Assembly (NCBI GenBank): GCA_963801475.1
Contig: CAWDEX010000001.1
Coordinates: forward strand, 2,046,001-2,110,000
Length of the DNA stretch: 64,000 nt
Direction: 5' to 3'
Source of the DNA: DAOMFB01 sp963801475
GTDB lineage: Bacteria; Acidobacteriota; Thermoanaerobaculia; UBA5066
Position 1 is the first letter of the stretch; each line of letters opens with the position of its first letter. Positions 50,233 through 58,120 of the stretch are shown here, piece after piece. The notes beneath the pieces are model-generated. The model did not search any database. It was not told the DNA's origin and saw only the letters and a program-made list of their open reading frames with translations. The position numbers and the translations under genes were made by a program.

Positions 50233-51219
50233 TCAGCCGAGCTTCCCATCGCCGTACATGATCTTCGCGAGCTTCTCGATCATCCCGAGGCCCGTCACGT
50301 CGCGCTCCAGCTCCGGGACGTAGGCGAGGACGTCCTTGCCGAACGTCGTCTTGATGTTCCCGATGTACTTGTCCTGCATCTGGATCCGGTTGCGGAGGTA
50401 GTCGGGGATGTTCTGGTCGATCAGCTCGTGCGGGATGACCCGGTTGACGACGTAGCCGCCGATCGGGACGTCGAACTGGGCGAAGAGTTTGGCCGCCTTC
50501 TCCGTGTCGATGATGATCATGTCCTCGGGCGTCACGACGAAGAAGAAGGCCGTCTTTTCCTTGTCGGTCAGGATCGAGGACGATGCGTTGATCCGCCCCT
50601 TGATGTAGATGAGCTCGTTCAGGATCGCGTCCTGCTCCGTGTCCTTCTCCCGCTTCAGGCGGCTGACCATCTCCTCGTACTCGCGCATCTCCTCGCGGAG
50701 CTTCGTGACCTTGTTGATCCACTCGTCGTAGACCTTGGCCATGGAGAGGTAGTAGAGGGCGTGGCCCAGCGGGACGAGGTCGTAGATGTAGTAGTCGTAG
50801 TCCCCCTGGACCACGACGTCCACGACGGCGTCGAAGATCGCGCTCTCCTCCATGGCCGGCTCGGCGCTGGCCGCCTGGATGTAGCTCTCGATCTCCTCCG
50901 GCACGGCCGGAAGGCCGTACATGTCGCGGATCTTCTTCCGGATCTCGTCCTGGTAGGCCTTGATGTGGCTGTCGGCGTCGATCTCCTGCGCCCAGAGGTT
51001 CTCCATGATCTTCACCGGCCCCTTCCCGAAGATGTCCTTCTGGAAGATGTCGGTGAGGGAGGCCTGCGGGTCGACGGAGAAGACGAGGACCTTCTTTCCC
51101 TGCGACGCGAGCCAGTAGGCCGTAGCCGCCGAGAACGTCGTCTTTCCGAGCCCCCCCTTGCCGCCGAACATGATGTAGCGGCGGTTCGGGTTCTTCTCGA
51201 AGACTTCTTTCATCCCCAT
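50233..51219 (-). CDS. ArsA/Get3-like ATPase
   Basis: 328 residues. Walker A is GGKGGLGKTTF (about 19-29), switch I is SVDPQASLTDIF, and switch II is YDLVPLGHALYYL, in which the usual DTAPTGH is changed to DLVPLGH. The central region is long and charged (EEMVSRLKREKDTEQDAI), where Get3 has its client-binding helices. It has no zinc-binding CxxC. It shares layout with the downstream paralogue and follows two small paralogous genes. GGAGGA lies 7 nt before ATG 51219. Confidence 0.85.
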   Translation of the reverse strand: MGMKEVFEKNPNRRYIMFGGKGGLGKTTFSAATAYWLASQGKKVLVFSVDPQASLTDIFQKDIFGKGPVKIMENLWAQEIDADSHIKAYQDEIRKKIRDMYGLPAVPEEIESYIQAASAEPAMEESAIFDAVVDVVVQGDYDYYIYDLVPLGHALYYLSMAKVYDEWINKVTKLREEMREYEEMVSRLKREKDTEQDAILNELIYIKGRINASSSILTDKEKTAFFFVVTPEDMIIIDTEKAAKLFAQFDVPIGGYVVNRVIPHELIDQNIPDYLRNRIQMQDKYIGNIKTTFGKDVLAYVPELERDVTGLGMIEKLAKIMYGDGKLG

Positions 51220-51264
51220 CGTGACTCCTCCTTGCTCAGCGGAAGGCGGGGCGCCGGTCCGGCA

Positions 51265-51549
51265 TCAGAACATCGCGTCGGAGACGTCCTTCTCGCGCAG
51301 CATTCGCCGCTTCCACGTCGCGATCTGGGGCACGACGTGCGGCAGGAGCCGAAGGCTGTAGTAGGGCGGGAGGATCGGGATCCCGAGGAGGTCGCCCATC
51401 GTGATCAGGATGAACAGGTGCTCCATGGACGCCCGCGTCCTGAGCGCCGCGCGGCTCATGTCGTGCGCCGACATGCCGTAGATGGTTTCCTTGAAGCCCT
51501 GCCAGAACCCCTTCAGGCCCCCGGGCTTCTCGGTTTTCTTCTCGACCAT
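51265..51549 (-). CDS. Small PPYY-motif protein, paralogue A
   Basis: 94 residues. After a charged start comes an amphipathic helix, then a hydrophobic stretch with HLFILITMGDLLGIPILPPY followed by YSLRLLPHVV, and WKRRMLRE at the end. About half of roughly 65 aligned positions match the protein encoded at 51650-51937. I do not recognise the family. GGAGG lies 5 nt before the ATG. It could be the membrane-inserting client or membrane adaptor of the ATPases encoded 45 bp downstream. Confidence 0.78.
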   Translation of the reverse strand: MVEKKTEKPGGLKGFWQGFKETIYGMSAHDMSRAALRTRASMEHLFILITMGDLLGIPILPPYYSLRLLPHVVPQIATWKRRMLREKDVSDAMF

Positions 51550-51563
51550 CCCGCCCTCCTTCT

Positions 51564-51586
51564 CCGAAAGCTCCCCGAGCTTACGG
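51564..51586 (-). promoter_or_regulatory. Stem-loop ahead of small-protein gene A
   Basis: AAGCTC (51568-51573) and GAGCTT (51577-51582) pair around CCC, and CCG/CGG extend the stem past one mismatch. It sits about 15-20 nt before the start codon of paralogue A and could tune translation or end transcription from paralogue B. Confidence 0.4.
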
Positions 51587-51649
51587 ACCCGTTGCGGCCC
51601 TGCCGCGATGCAAATGCACCACCAAGCCTAGCGCACTCGCCGCCGCCCG

Positions 51650-51937
51650 TCAGACCCCGTGGAGGTGGTGCTCGTGGTCGTCCCCGAACTGCCGCTCCCG
51701 GAGGAGCCGGCGCTTCCACCCGGGGAGCGCCCCGAGGGTGTACGGGAGGAGCCGGAGGCCGTAATAGGGCGGGAGAACCGGGAGCCCGACCATGTCGCCG
51801 AAGACGACGACGAGAAAGAGGCTCTCCAGCTTCGCGCGCATCTCCGCGGCGTGCTGGACGTGCTCGTGCAGGAACATCCCGTAGAGGAACTCGCGGATCG
51901 CCGACCCCCGGCCGCGTCCCCCGCCCCCGTTCTCCAC
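51650..51937 (-). CDS. Small PPYY-motif protein, paralogue B
   Basis: 95 residues from GTG 51937, which has GGAGG 4 nt upstream and gives a length equal to paralogue A; a longer frame from 52006 is less likely. It shares YGM, a conserved H and the block LFLVVVFGDMVGLPVLPPYY then GLRLLPYTL and WKRRLLRE with its neighbour. The tail is His-rich (DDHEHHLHG). Family not recognised. It is the first gene of the minus-strand ArsA-like operon and is divergent from the 52010 gene. Confidence 0.75.
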   Translation of the reverse strand: MENGGGGRGRGSAIREFLYGMFLHEHVQHAAEMRAKLESLFLVVVFGDMVGLPVLPPYYGLRLLPYTLGALPGWKRRLLRERQFGDDHEHHLHGV

Positions 51938-51985
51938 GCCGCCTCCTTCGCCCGCCGCCGACGCTAGCACGCCCTCCCCCTCTGC

Positions 51986-51991
51986 TATCTT
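51986..51991 (+). promoter_or_regulatory. Extended -10-like element, TGCTATCTT
   Basis: TATCTT preceded by TG-C makes an extended -10 about 18 nt before the GTG at 52010. No clear -35 was seen. Confidence 0.3.
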
Positions 51992-52009
51992 CCCGGGCGG
52001 ACCCACGCC

Positions 52010-52648
52010 GTGACGGACGCTCTCATCGCCCTCGTCGTCCTCCTCCTCGGCTGGTTCGCCGTCGGGAGCGCCGCGAACGTCCGCCGGGGGAACGCGGCGA
52101 TGAAGTGGCTGCAGGGGGGGCTGAAGCAGCTAGGGGACAAGGCCACCGTCCGGTGGATCGGGACGACGGCCGTCCAGCTCGGGCTCGCCGACGCGAAAGC
52201 CCCCTTCGAGGAGGCCGTCGTCGTCATCTTCCTCGAGCCGCGCGACCTGCCGTGGCTCTGGGCCGTCTCCCGCCGCCGCGGAAGGCGCGACACGCTGATC
52301 CTCCGGGGGCGCCTCAAGCACCCCCCCGCCGAAGACGTCGAGCTGCTCGACCGCGACAGCTGGTCGGGGCGCGACGCCCTGCGCAGCCTGAAGCGGGAGC
52401 GGTGGACCATCCGCGAGCCGGCGGCACCCGACCCGCTCGCGGCCTACTGCAAGTACGAGAGCGCCCTCGCGAAGGGCGACGCCCTCGCAGCGCTGGGGCG
52501 GGAGGGGGGCGCGGCGGTGCGGCGCCTCGCCGTCCACCGGGCCGAGCCCCACCTCACCTTGCACGTGGACCTCCCCGCGGCGTCCGTGGACGCCGCGGGG
52601 TTCTTCCGGACGGTCCGCGCTCTCGGCGAGCTGGCCGCGAAGCGCTAG
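52010..52648 (+). CDS. Membrane-anchored protein of unknown function
   Basis: 212 residues, GTG start. One N-terminal helix (LIALVVLLLGWFAVGSA) is followed by a soluble region with RRGNAAMKWLQGGLKQLGDK, VRWIGTTAVQLGL and FEEAVVVIFLEPRDLPWLW. I do not recognise the family. It faces away from the ArsA-like operon with about 70 bp between starts, so the two could be co-regulated. Its end overlaps the convergent cstA gene by 4 bp. Confidence 0.7.
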   Translation: MTDALIALVVLLLGWFAVGSAANVRRGNAAMKWLQGGLKQLGDKATVRWIGTTAVQLGLADAKAPFEEAVVVIFLEPRDLPWLWAVSRRRGRRDTLILRGRLKHPPAEDVELLDRDSWSGRDALRSLKRERWTIREPAAPDPLAAYCKYESALAKGDALAALGREGGAAVRRLAVHRAEPHLTLHVDLPAASVDAAGFFRTVRALGELAAKR

Positions 52649-54558
52649 GCGCCCGCCGTCGCCGGTTTCGTCGCTGCCGGCTGGGCTGAGTACTTCCGAT
52701 AGGCCTTCAGGCCGTCCCACCCGATCAGGAGGGAGGCCACGAGGAGCAGCGCGGCGACGATGATCATGGCCCACGCCCCGGCCACCGGCAGCCCGCTCAT
52801 CTTCGGGTTGGCGGCGATCGTGACGTAGAGGTTCCGGGCCGTGACGACGGTCGCGAAGAGCGTCGTGAAGTACATGAAGAGCATCGGGTAGAGGGCGTAG
52901 CTGGGGTTCCTCTTCTCGGACTTCAGCCAGACCGTCACGACGAGGAGCGACAGCGCCGCCATCAGCTGGTTCGACGCCCCGAACATCTGCCAGAGGTAGA
53001 CCCAGGTCCCGGTCAGGACGAGGGCCGCCGTCAGGACCATCGAGATGATGCTCGCCACGTGCATGTTCCGGAAGATCGGAACCGTGTCGCCCAGCCACTC
53101 CGACAGCGTCACGCGCATGACGCGGAAGACGAGCTGGGTGACCGTCAGGACGATCATGACGAAGGCCCCGAAGCCGAGAGCCGTGCCGTACATCTCGGGG
53201 ATGGCCCCGAAGGTCCCGGCGTAGATCAGCTTTCCGACGCCGGCCGCGAACCGACCGCCGCCACCGCCGGCGCCCGGGATCGCGACCGCCGTGAGCGACA
53301 GGATCGCGAGGGAGTATTCACCCAGCATCGATCCGGCGCCGACGGGCAGGCCGTCGGTCTCGTACTCGAGCTGCCGCGCTGTGCCGATGGATCCGACGAG
53401 GGCGTGCCAGCCGGAGATCGCCCCGCAGGCGATCGTCACGAAGAGCATCGGCCAGAGCGGCTGCCACGCCTTTCCGGCCGCCGGCGCCGCAAAGCCCAGG
53501 TCTTTGACCGCCGTGAGCGCGAACGCGCCTATCGCGTTCCCCGCGCCGTCCGTGGCGCCGGTCAGCGGCGCCACCAGCATTCCGATCGCCGAGAGGACGA
53601 TCGTGATCAGCATGATCCAGAAGCCGATGTAGTTCACCGGCTGCGCGAACCGCCAGATCGGCATGTTGGCGCCGCAGTAGGAGAAGACGAAGAGGAAGAT
53701 CATCCAGAGAATGTAGTTCGGCATCGTCCGGACGAGCCCGGTCGCCGCGTCGTAGACGGCCGTCGTCGGCCGCTTCCCGTCGGGCCCGGGCACCGGGACG
53801 CGCGGGTCGGCGCCGGTCGGGTCGACGATGGACATCAGGGGCTGCTTCCCGGACATGTCGTCGAAGGAGGCGTTGAGCGCCACGACCGCGCTGCCGACCG
53901 GCCCCTGGACGATCCCGCCCTTCTCGTTCTTCGTCTGGCCGTACGGGCCGAACGCCATCGCGAGGATCGTCACGGCCACGGTGATGACCGTCACGAGGAT
54001 CAGGTCCATCTTCCAGCGGTACATCATCTGGCCCGCCAGGAGACCCATCAGCGCCAGCATGATGATGCCGACCGGAACGTCGGGCCGCGCCGAGAGGATG
54101 GCCGCGAGGATGCCGACGAAGGCTCCCGCGAGGAGCATCAGGTAGAAGAAGATGAAGACGAAGAGGATCTTCCGCGTCCGCGGGGCGATCAGCTTGTGGG
54201 AGATGGCCGAGAGGCTGTTCCCGTCGTTCCGGACGGCCACCATGATGGCCGAGTAGTCGCTCGCCCATCCGACGAGGGCGACCCCGATGACAAGCCAGAG
54301 GAGCGAGGGAAACCACCCCCAGATGTTCGCGGCCGTGATCGGGCCGACGATCGGCCCCGCCGCGGCGATCGACTTGAAGTGGTAGCCGTACAGGACGTTC
54401 TTCGACGTCGGCATGAAGTCGACGCCGTCCATGTACATCTTCGCGGGCGTCGCCCTCTTGGCGTCGGACTGAATCACGTTTCGATCCACCCGGCGCGCGT
54501 AGTTGTAGGCGGTGTAGATGACGATGGCCGCTATGAGAACGACCCAGAGCGTGTTCAT
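52645..54558 (-). CDS. cstA: Carbon starvation protein CstA
   Basis: 637 residues with about 16 membrane helices. HFKSIAAAGPIVGPITAANI, WGWFPSLLWLVIGVALVG, CGAISGWHALVGSIGTARQL and the C-terminal FGASNQLMAALSLL are conserved in CstA/BtsT, which import pyruvate or peptides. ATG 54558 is chosen because AAAGGAG lies 8 nt before it; a longer frame from 54606 lacks this. There is no small CstX-like partner next to it. Confidence 0.94.
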   Translation of the reverse strand: MNTLWVVLIAAIVIYTAYNYARRVDRNVIQSDAKRATPAKMYMDGVDFMPTSKNVLYGYHFKSIAAAGPIVGPITAANIWGWFPSLLWLVIGVALVGWASDYSAIMVAVRNDGNSLSAISHKLIAPRTRKILFVFIFFYLMLLAGAFVGILAAILSARPDVPVGIIMLALMGLLAGQMMYRWKMDLILVTVITVAVTILAMAFGPYGQTKNEKGGIVQGPVGSAVVALNASFDDMSGKQPLMSIVDPTGADPRVPVPGPDGKRPTTAVYDAATGLVRTMPNYILWMIFLFVFSYCGANMPIWRFAQPVNYIGFWIMLITIVLSAIGMLVAPLTGATDGAGNAIGAFALTAVKDLGFAAPAAGKAWQPLWPMLFVTIACGAISGWHALVGSIGTARQLEYETDGLPVGAGSMLGEYSLAILSLTAVAIPGAGGGGGRFAAGVGKLIYAGTFGAIPEMYGTALGFGAFVMIVLTVTQLVFRVMRVTLSEWLGDTVPIFRNMHVASIISMVLTAALVLTGTWVYLWQMFGASNQLMAALSLLVVTVWLKSEKRNPSYALYPMLFMYFTTLFATVVTARNLYVTIAANPKMSGLPVAGAWAMIIVAALLLVASLLIGWDGLKAYRKYSAQPAATKPATAGA

Positions 54559-54688
54559 CCAGTCGCTCCTTTCGCCGGAACGGCGCGCGCACGGCGCGGC
54601 ATTCACGTACGGTGTGATCTAGCTTCTCAGCGCGGAGATCATATACCCGCCTCCGTGGTATTCAGGGGCACCGCCGTCAGCGGCGAGG

Positions 54689-54710
54689 CGTGGCGGAAGC
54701 GTGTGGAAGT
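54689..54710 (-). repeat. Direct copy of the tRNA-Sec 3' end (possible att site)
   Basis: CGTGGCGGAAGCGTGTGG at 54689-54706 is identical to 55940-55957 and extends to 21 of 22 matching bases. It lies 1,251 bp from the copy in the tRNA gene and in the same orientation. Confidence 0.6.
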
Positions 54711-55013
54711 GAAGGTATCCGGCGGACATCGACCTCCTGCGATCTCGTCCGGCGCCTCTGTCCTCTCTCCCCGCCTGACGTGCCTCCGCGCCTCCGGCCC
54801 CTTCCTGAATGGCGGGACCGGGATCAGGCATAGACTTCCCACAGCCACACGACCCTGACGGGCCGACGGAAAGAGCGTCGACGCACCGGGGGGCACGCCC
54901 CGCCGCTTCCTCCGACCCTGGGGAGGCAGGTGGAATGTCAATCTCGTGGAAGGCCCTGAAACCCGGGCGCCCTCGGCGGCCCCCGCGGATCCCCGGAAGT
55001 ATCTCCGCAGCCG

Positions 55014-55025
55014 GCTGGCGCCAGC
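55014..55025. promoter_or_regulatory. 12-bp palindrome before the S-layer-homology gene
   Basis: GCTGGCGCCAGC is a perfect palindrome that ends 16 nt before the ATG, just upstream of the AAGGAG ribosome site. It may be an operator or a leader hairpin. Confidence 0.35.
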
Positions 55026-55041
55026 ATGAAAGGAGCTCTCT

Positions 55042-55872
55042 ATGAAGAGCACGTCGAAACGCGCGATTTTCGCCGTATTGACCTTCGGGCTTCTCGCCGT
55101 GATGGGGCCGGGATGGGCGCAGGCCGCCGACCCGGCCGGGAACGCGGTCGTTGCGATGGCGCCCGCCACTGTTTTCGAGCGAGGAAGCTCGGCGCCGACT
55201 CCGGAGCCGGGGACATATGGAACGGTGGGCTGGATCTCGAAAGCGATCCCCGGCTTCGAGTTCCACGGCTACGCCGGCTCGGAGTACGCGATGACCACCG
55301 ACGGCTATGTCTTCCACGACACCGGCTTTTCCTTCTACGACGCGGCGTTTCAGCTGCCGAACGGCGCCCTCCTGTCCGGCGTGACCTTCTTCTTCCGCGA
55401 CAACAGCACGACCGACGACTTCAGGCTCTTCATCTTGAAGTACTCGATCCCAGAGGGCGCGGCCGGAACGCAGACCACTCTGTATTCGCACTTCAGCGGC
55501 GTGGCGGAAACGCCGGGCTGGACGAGTATCTACGCGCCGCTGGCCGAGACCATCAAGGACTGGGATTCTCCCAACGGCGCGGTCTACTACCAGGTCCGCG
55601 TCAAGCTTTCCGAAACACCCAGCGACCAGTCCATCAAGTTCGGGGGCGCGACCCTCTGGTACAAGCTGCAGGTAAGCCCGGCCCCGGGAGTTGCGAGCTT
55701 TACGGACGTGCCGACGAGCTACTGGGCGTTCCAGTACATCGAGGCGCTGAAGGCCTCGGGAATCACGCAAGGAGTCACGCCGACGACCTACGAGCCGGAA
55801 AGCGCCGTGACCCGCGCCCAGATGGCGGTCTTCCTCGCGAAAGCACTCGGCCTCCACTGGCCGTCTTTCTGA
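55042..55872 (+). CDS. Exported protein with one S-layer-homology domain
   Basis: 276 residues. A signal peptide (IFAVLTFGLLAVMGPGWAQA) leads a roughly 190-residue beta-rich domain of unknown type. The last 60 residues form a single SLH domain: FTDVPTSYWAFQYIEALKAS, GITQGVTPTTYEPESAVTRA, then MAVFLAKAL. SLH domains attach proteins to cell-wall polymers or mediate envelope contacts. The AAGGAG is 6 nt from the ATG. The gene lies between two copies of the tRNA-Sec 3' end and may be cargo of an old insertion. Confidence 0.85.
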   Translation: MKSTSKRAIFAVLTFGLLAVMGPGWAQAADPAGNAVVAMAPATVFERGSSAPTPEPGTYGTVGWISKAIPGFEFHGYAGSEYAMTTDGYVFHDTGFSFYDAAFQLPNGALLSGVTFFFRDNSTTDDFRLFILKYSIPEGAAGTQTTLYSHFSGVAETPGWTSIYAPLAETIKDWDSPNGAVYYQVRVKLSETPSDQSIKFGGATLWYKLQVSPAPGVASFTDVPTSYWAFQYIEALKASGITQGVTPTTYEPESAVTRAQMAVFLAKALGLHWPSF

Positions 55873-55939
55873 ACCTCGTCGTCCGGCTCACGCCGCCACA
55901 GTGGTCAGTTAGGGCCCCCGGGGCCAGGCGGTGGCAGGA

Positions 55940-55961
55940 CGTGGCGGAAGCGTGTGGGAGT
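55940..55961 (-). repeat. tRNA-Sec 3'-end copy within the gene
   Basis: This is the reference copy of the 22-bp direct repeat; it spans the CCA, discriminator and acceptor/T-stem 3' side of tRNA-Sec, a common recognition site for tyrosine integrases. Confidence 0.6.
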
Positions 55962-56040
55962 CGAACCCACCCGCCGCCCCTCTCGGAGCGAGCACGCTGG
56001 TTTTGAAGACCAGGAGGGCCACCGGGCCCCTTGCGCTTCC
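55942..56040 (-). tRNA. selC: tRNA-Sec (TCA), selenocysteine
   Basis: 99 nt including CCA. The acceptor GGAAGCG/CGCTTCC has G73, the long D-stem with a four-base loop is GGGCC-CGGT-GGCCC, the anticodon loop CTTCAAA carries TCA, and a long variable arm and a T-loop TTCGACT are present. The ordinary class II tRNAs do not have this D-arm. It implies that selA, selB and selD exist elsewhere in the genome. Confidence 0.93.
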
Positions 56041-56046
56041 GGGCGG

Positions 56047-56052
56047 ATTCTA
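56047..56052 (-). promoter_or_regulatory. TAGAAT element 6 nt before tRNA-Sec
   Basis: TAGAAT on the minus strand ends 6 nt before the mature tRNA-Sec 5' base and includes the TAG stop of the preceding gene. If it is a true -10, the tRNA would be made without a 5' leader. There is no good -35. Confidence 0.35.
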
Positions 56053-57366
56053 CGGGGCGGCGACGCCGCGTGCCGCCGCGATGCGCTCCGCGCTCCCGAC
56101 GCAATCCTTCGCCCGGTAGACGCGCCCGCCGCACTCGAGAAGGAGCCGGTCGAAGGCGCGGCAGAGGCGGATCAGCCGGCCCGAGTTCCCTCGCGTGATC
56201 GGGAAGTCCAGGGCGAGGGAGAAGCCGTCCGGTGCGTAAGCGCGAGGGAAGGGGTCGGCCCGGTGCCGCTTCAGGACCGCAAGCGTGGAGACGACGCCGA
56301 GCTCGTGCTGGAGAGAGATCGCCCGCGCGAAGGCCTCTTCGGCGCGCTCCTTCGGGACGAAGAGCTGGTACTGAAGAAAGCCTCCCGGACGGTAGACCTC
56401 GTTCCACCCCGGGAGGTAGTCGAGAAGGAACGAGAAGGCCACGAGCGACTGCCGGTAGCGCGATCGTCCCGCGAGCCGCCCCGCGAGGAACTTGGCCGTG
56501 TTCACGGCGCGCATCTGCGGCCCCTTCGCCGTGAGGCGGAGGCCGAGGAGCATCAGGGGGAGCGGCAGCGGCCCGGTCTTCACGTCGGCGAGCTGCTCGG
56601 CCTCCGAGAAGCCTTTCGGCTCGCCGTCGGCCGCCGGGTGCTCGTTCGCGAGGTGGACGACGGACCGGCCGAGTGCCCGCCCCCCGGAAAAGCAGTCGGT
56701 CCAGGCCACGACGTACTCGAACGTCTCCTTCGCGCCGTCCACCGCGCTGAGGGTGGCGGCGAGATCGGGGGTCGCGAAGCCCTCGACGTCGAGGTAGCCC
56801 GTGGCGACCCGCTTGAGCCGGAGCGACACCTCCACGATCGGGTCTTCCGAGGAGCCTCCGACGAGTGCGGCGAAGCGGGGATCTTCGGCCGGAATCCGGT
56901 CGAGGTGACCGTCCGTCCGCAGGAGCGCTACCTCCCGGACGTGCTCGGCCAGCGTCCCCCTCTTCCAGCCGTTCTTTCCGTGGACGTTCACAGCCACCGC
57001 CCCGCCGAGGGTCACGTGCATCGTGCCGGTCACGACCGGAGGCCAGAAGCCGTGCGGCAGCGAGAAGCGCCAGAGGTCCCCGAGCGTCACCCCGGCCTCG
57101 GCGCGGACGACGCCTGTCTCCTCGTCGAAGGCGCGGATGGCCGCGAGGTGCGTCAGGTCGACGACCGGACCCCGGGGGTTGATGAATGCGTCGCCGTACG
57201 AGCGCCCGGCACCGCGGAAGACCGGGACCTCGCCGCGCAGCCGGCACGAGGTGAGAACGTTTCGCAGCTCCTCGACCGAGGCCGGCCGGTAGACGGGAGA
57301 AACGGAGAAGTTGTATAGGCCGAACCCTTCCACCCGCTCCGGGCGGGCCGGCGAGGCGGCGCTCAC
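56050..57366 (-). CDS. FAD-linked oxidase, DprE1-like
   Basis: 438 residues, GTG start overlapping the SDR stop (GTGA). The FAD-binding VFRGAGRSYGDAFIN (about 43-57) and the MHVTLGGAVAVNVHGKNGW segment match DprE1-type decaprenyl-phosphoribose oxidases. The loop after AALVGG reads SSEDP where relatives have GLTG-like residues, an odd change. With the SDR it would convert a polyprenyl-phosphate ribose to arabinose via a keto intermediate. Other FAD/aldonolactone oxidases remain possible. Confidence 0.72.
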   Translation of the reverse strand: MSAASPARPERVEGFGLYNFSVSPVYRPASVEELRNVLTSCRLRGEVPVFRGAGRSYGDAFINPRGPVVDLTHLAAIRAFDEETGVVRAEAGVTLGDLWRFSLPHGFWPPVVTGTMHVTLGGAVAVNVHGKNGWKRGTLAEHVREVALLRTDGHLDRIPAEDPRFAALVGGSSEDPIVEVSLRLKRVATGYLDVEGFATPDLAATLSAVDGAKETFEYVVAWTDCFSGGRALGRSVVHLANEHPAADGEPKGFSEAEQLADVKTGPLPLPLMLLGLRLTAKGPQMRAVNTAKFLAGRLAGRSRYRQSLVAFSFLLDYLPGWNEVYRPGGFLQYQLFVPKERAEEAFARAISLQHELGVVSTLAVLKRHRADPFPRAYAPDGFSLALDFPITRGNSGRLIRLCRAFDRLLLECGGRVYRAKDCVGSAERIAAARGVAAP

Positions 57367-58106
57367 GGCGGGCCGAACCTCTTGAAGAGGGCACGCGGGA
57401 CGTGGTGAAGAGCGAGTCCCAGGATCCCCCAGCGCCGGTAGACGTAGAAGACCTCGTGCCGCTTCTCGAGCCGGTCCGCGATGATCCGCGCGGCCTCGCC
57501 GGGCGGCACCACCCAGAAGAGACCGGGCTTCCCTGCCGTCATCTTCGTGCCGATGAAGCCCGGCTTCACCGTGGAGACGGAGACTCCGAACGGAAAGAGA
57601 CGGTTCCGGAGCCCTTCGACGTAGGTCGTGAGCGCGGCTTTCGAGGCGTTGTAGGCCGGGTTTCCCTTCCGGCCCCGGTCCCCCGCGATGGAGGAGATCG
57701 CGGCGATCTGTCCCCGGCGCGCCTCGCGGAAGTAGTTCGCCGCCAGTCCCAGCATCTCGACGGCGGCCACCGCGTTCACCTCCATCGTCTCGCGGTCCTT
57801 CGCCCCATCGGCGGTCAGTCCGTCCCCGTGGTACATGACACCCGCGTTGTAGACGAAGAGGTCGCAATGGCCGATCGCGGCGATCGCCTCGCGGAACGCC
57901 GGGGCAATGCGGTCCGCCTCGCGGAGATCGCAGAGGACCGCGGCGATCGTCGCGTCAGGGAACCGCCCGGCAATCTCCGCCCGGACCGCCTCGAGCCTCT
58001 CCGCGCCGCGTCCGACGAGACAGACCCACCCCCCGCGGGAGGCGTACTCGGCGGCGAGGGCCTTCCCGAGGCCGTCGGTCGGGCCCACGACGACGACGCG
58101 CTTCAC
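57363..58106 (-). CDS. Short-chain reductase, DprE2-like
   Basis: 247 residues, GTG start. VVVVGPTDGLGKALAAEYAS is an unusual Rossmann motif (GPTDGLG for GASxGIG). YNAGVMYHGDG, the Ser in ISSIAGDRGRKGNPAYNASK and the YxxxK pair are intact; SIAGDRGRKGNPAY resembles DprE2. It is coupled by overlap to the FAD oxidase. Predicted role: NAD(P)H reduction of the keto-sugar lipid made by its partner. Confidence 0.75.
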   Translation of the reverse strand: MKRVVVVGPTDGLGKALAAEYASRGGWVCLVGRGAERLEAVRAEIAGRFPDATIAAVLCDLREADRIAPAFREAIAAIGHCDLFVYNAGVMYHGDGLTADGAKDRETMEVNAVAAVEMLGLAANYFREARRGQIAAISSIAGDRGRKGNPAYNASKAALTTYVEGLRNRLFPFGVSVSTVKPGFIGTKMTAGKPGLFWVVPPGEAARIIADRLEKRHEVFYVYRRWGILGLALHHVPRALFKRFGPP

Positions 58107-58120
58107 AGACCGATTATCGG

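Larger units (their letters stand above)
54559..55041. other. Intergenic region with tRNA-derived repeat
   Basis: About 480 bp between divergent genes. It contains a TATGAT -10-like hexamer facing cstA (rc of 54638-54643), a 22-bp near-copy of the tRNA-Sec 3' end (54689-54710) and a 12-bp palindrome just before the S-layer-homology gene. I found no coding frame with a ribosome site. Confidence 0.5.

Noticed and set aside
49226..51219. Arsenite pump ATPases (ArsA)
   Set aside because: No arsenite-binding cysteines and no arsB, arsR or arsC genes nearby; only the ATPase fold is shared.
54800..55041. Possible c-di-GMP (GEMM) riboswitch before the S-layer-homology gene
   Set aside because: A GACGCA segment is present, but the rest of the conserved core could not be matched.
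55942..56040. Opal suppressor or Trp tRNA
   Set aside because: The six-base D-stem with four-base loop, long variable arm and G73 fit tRNA-Sec.
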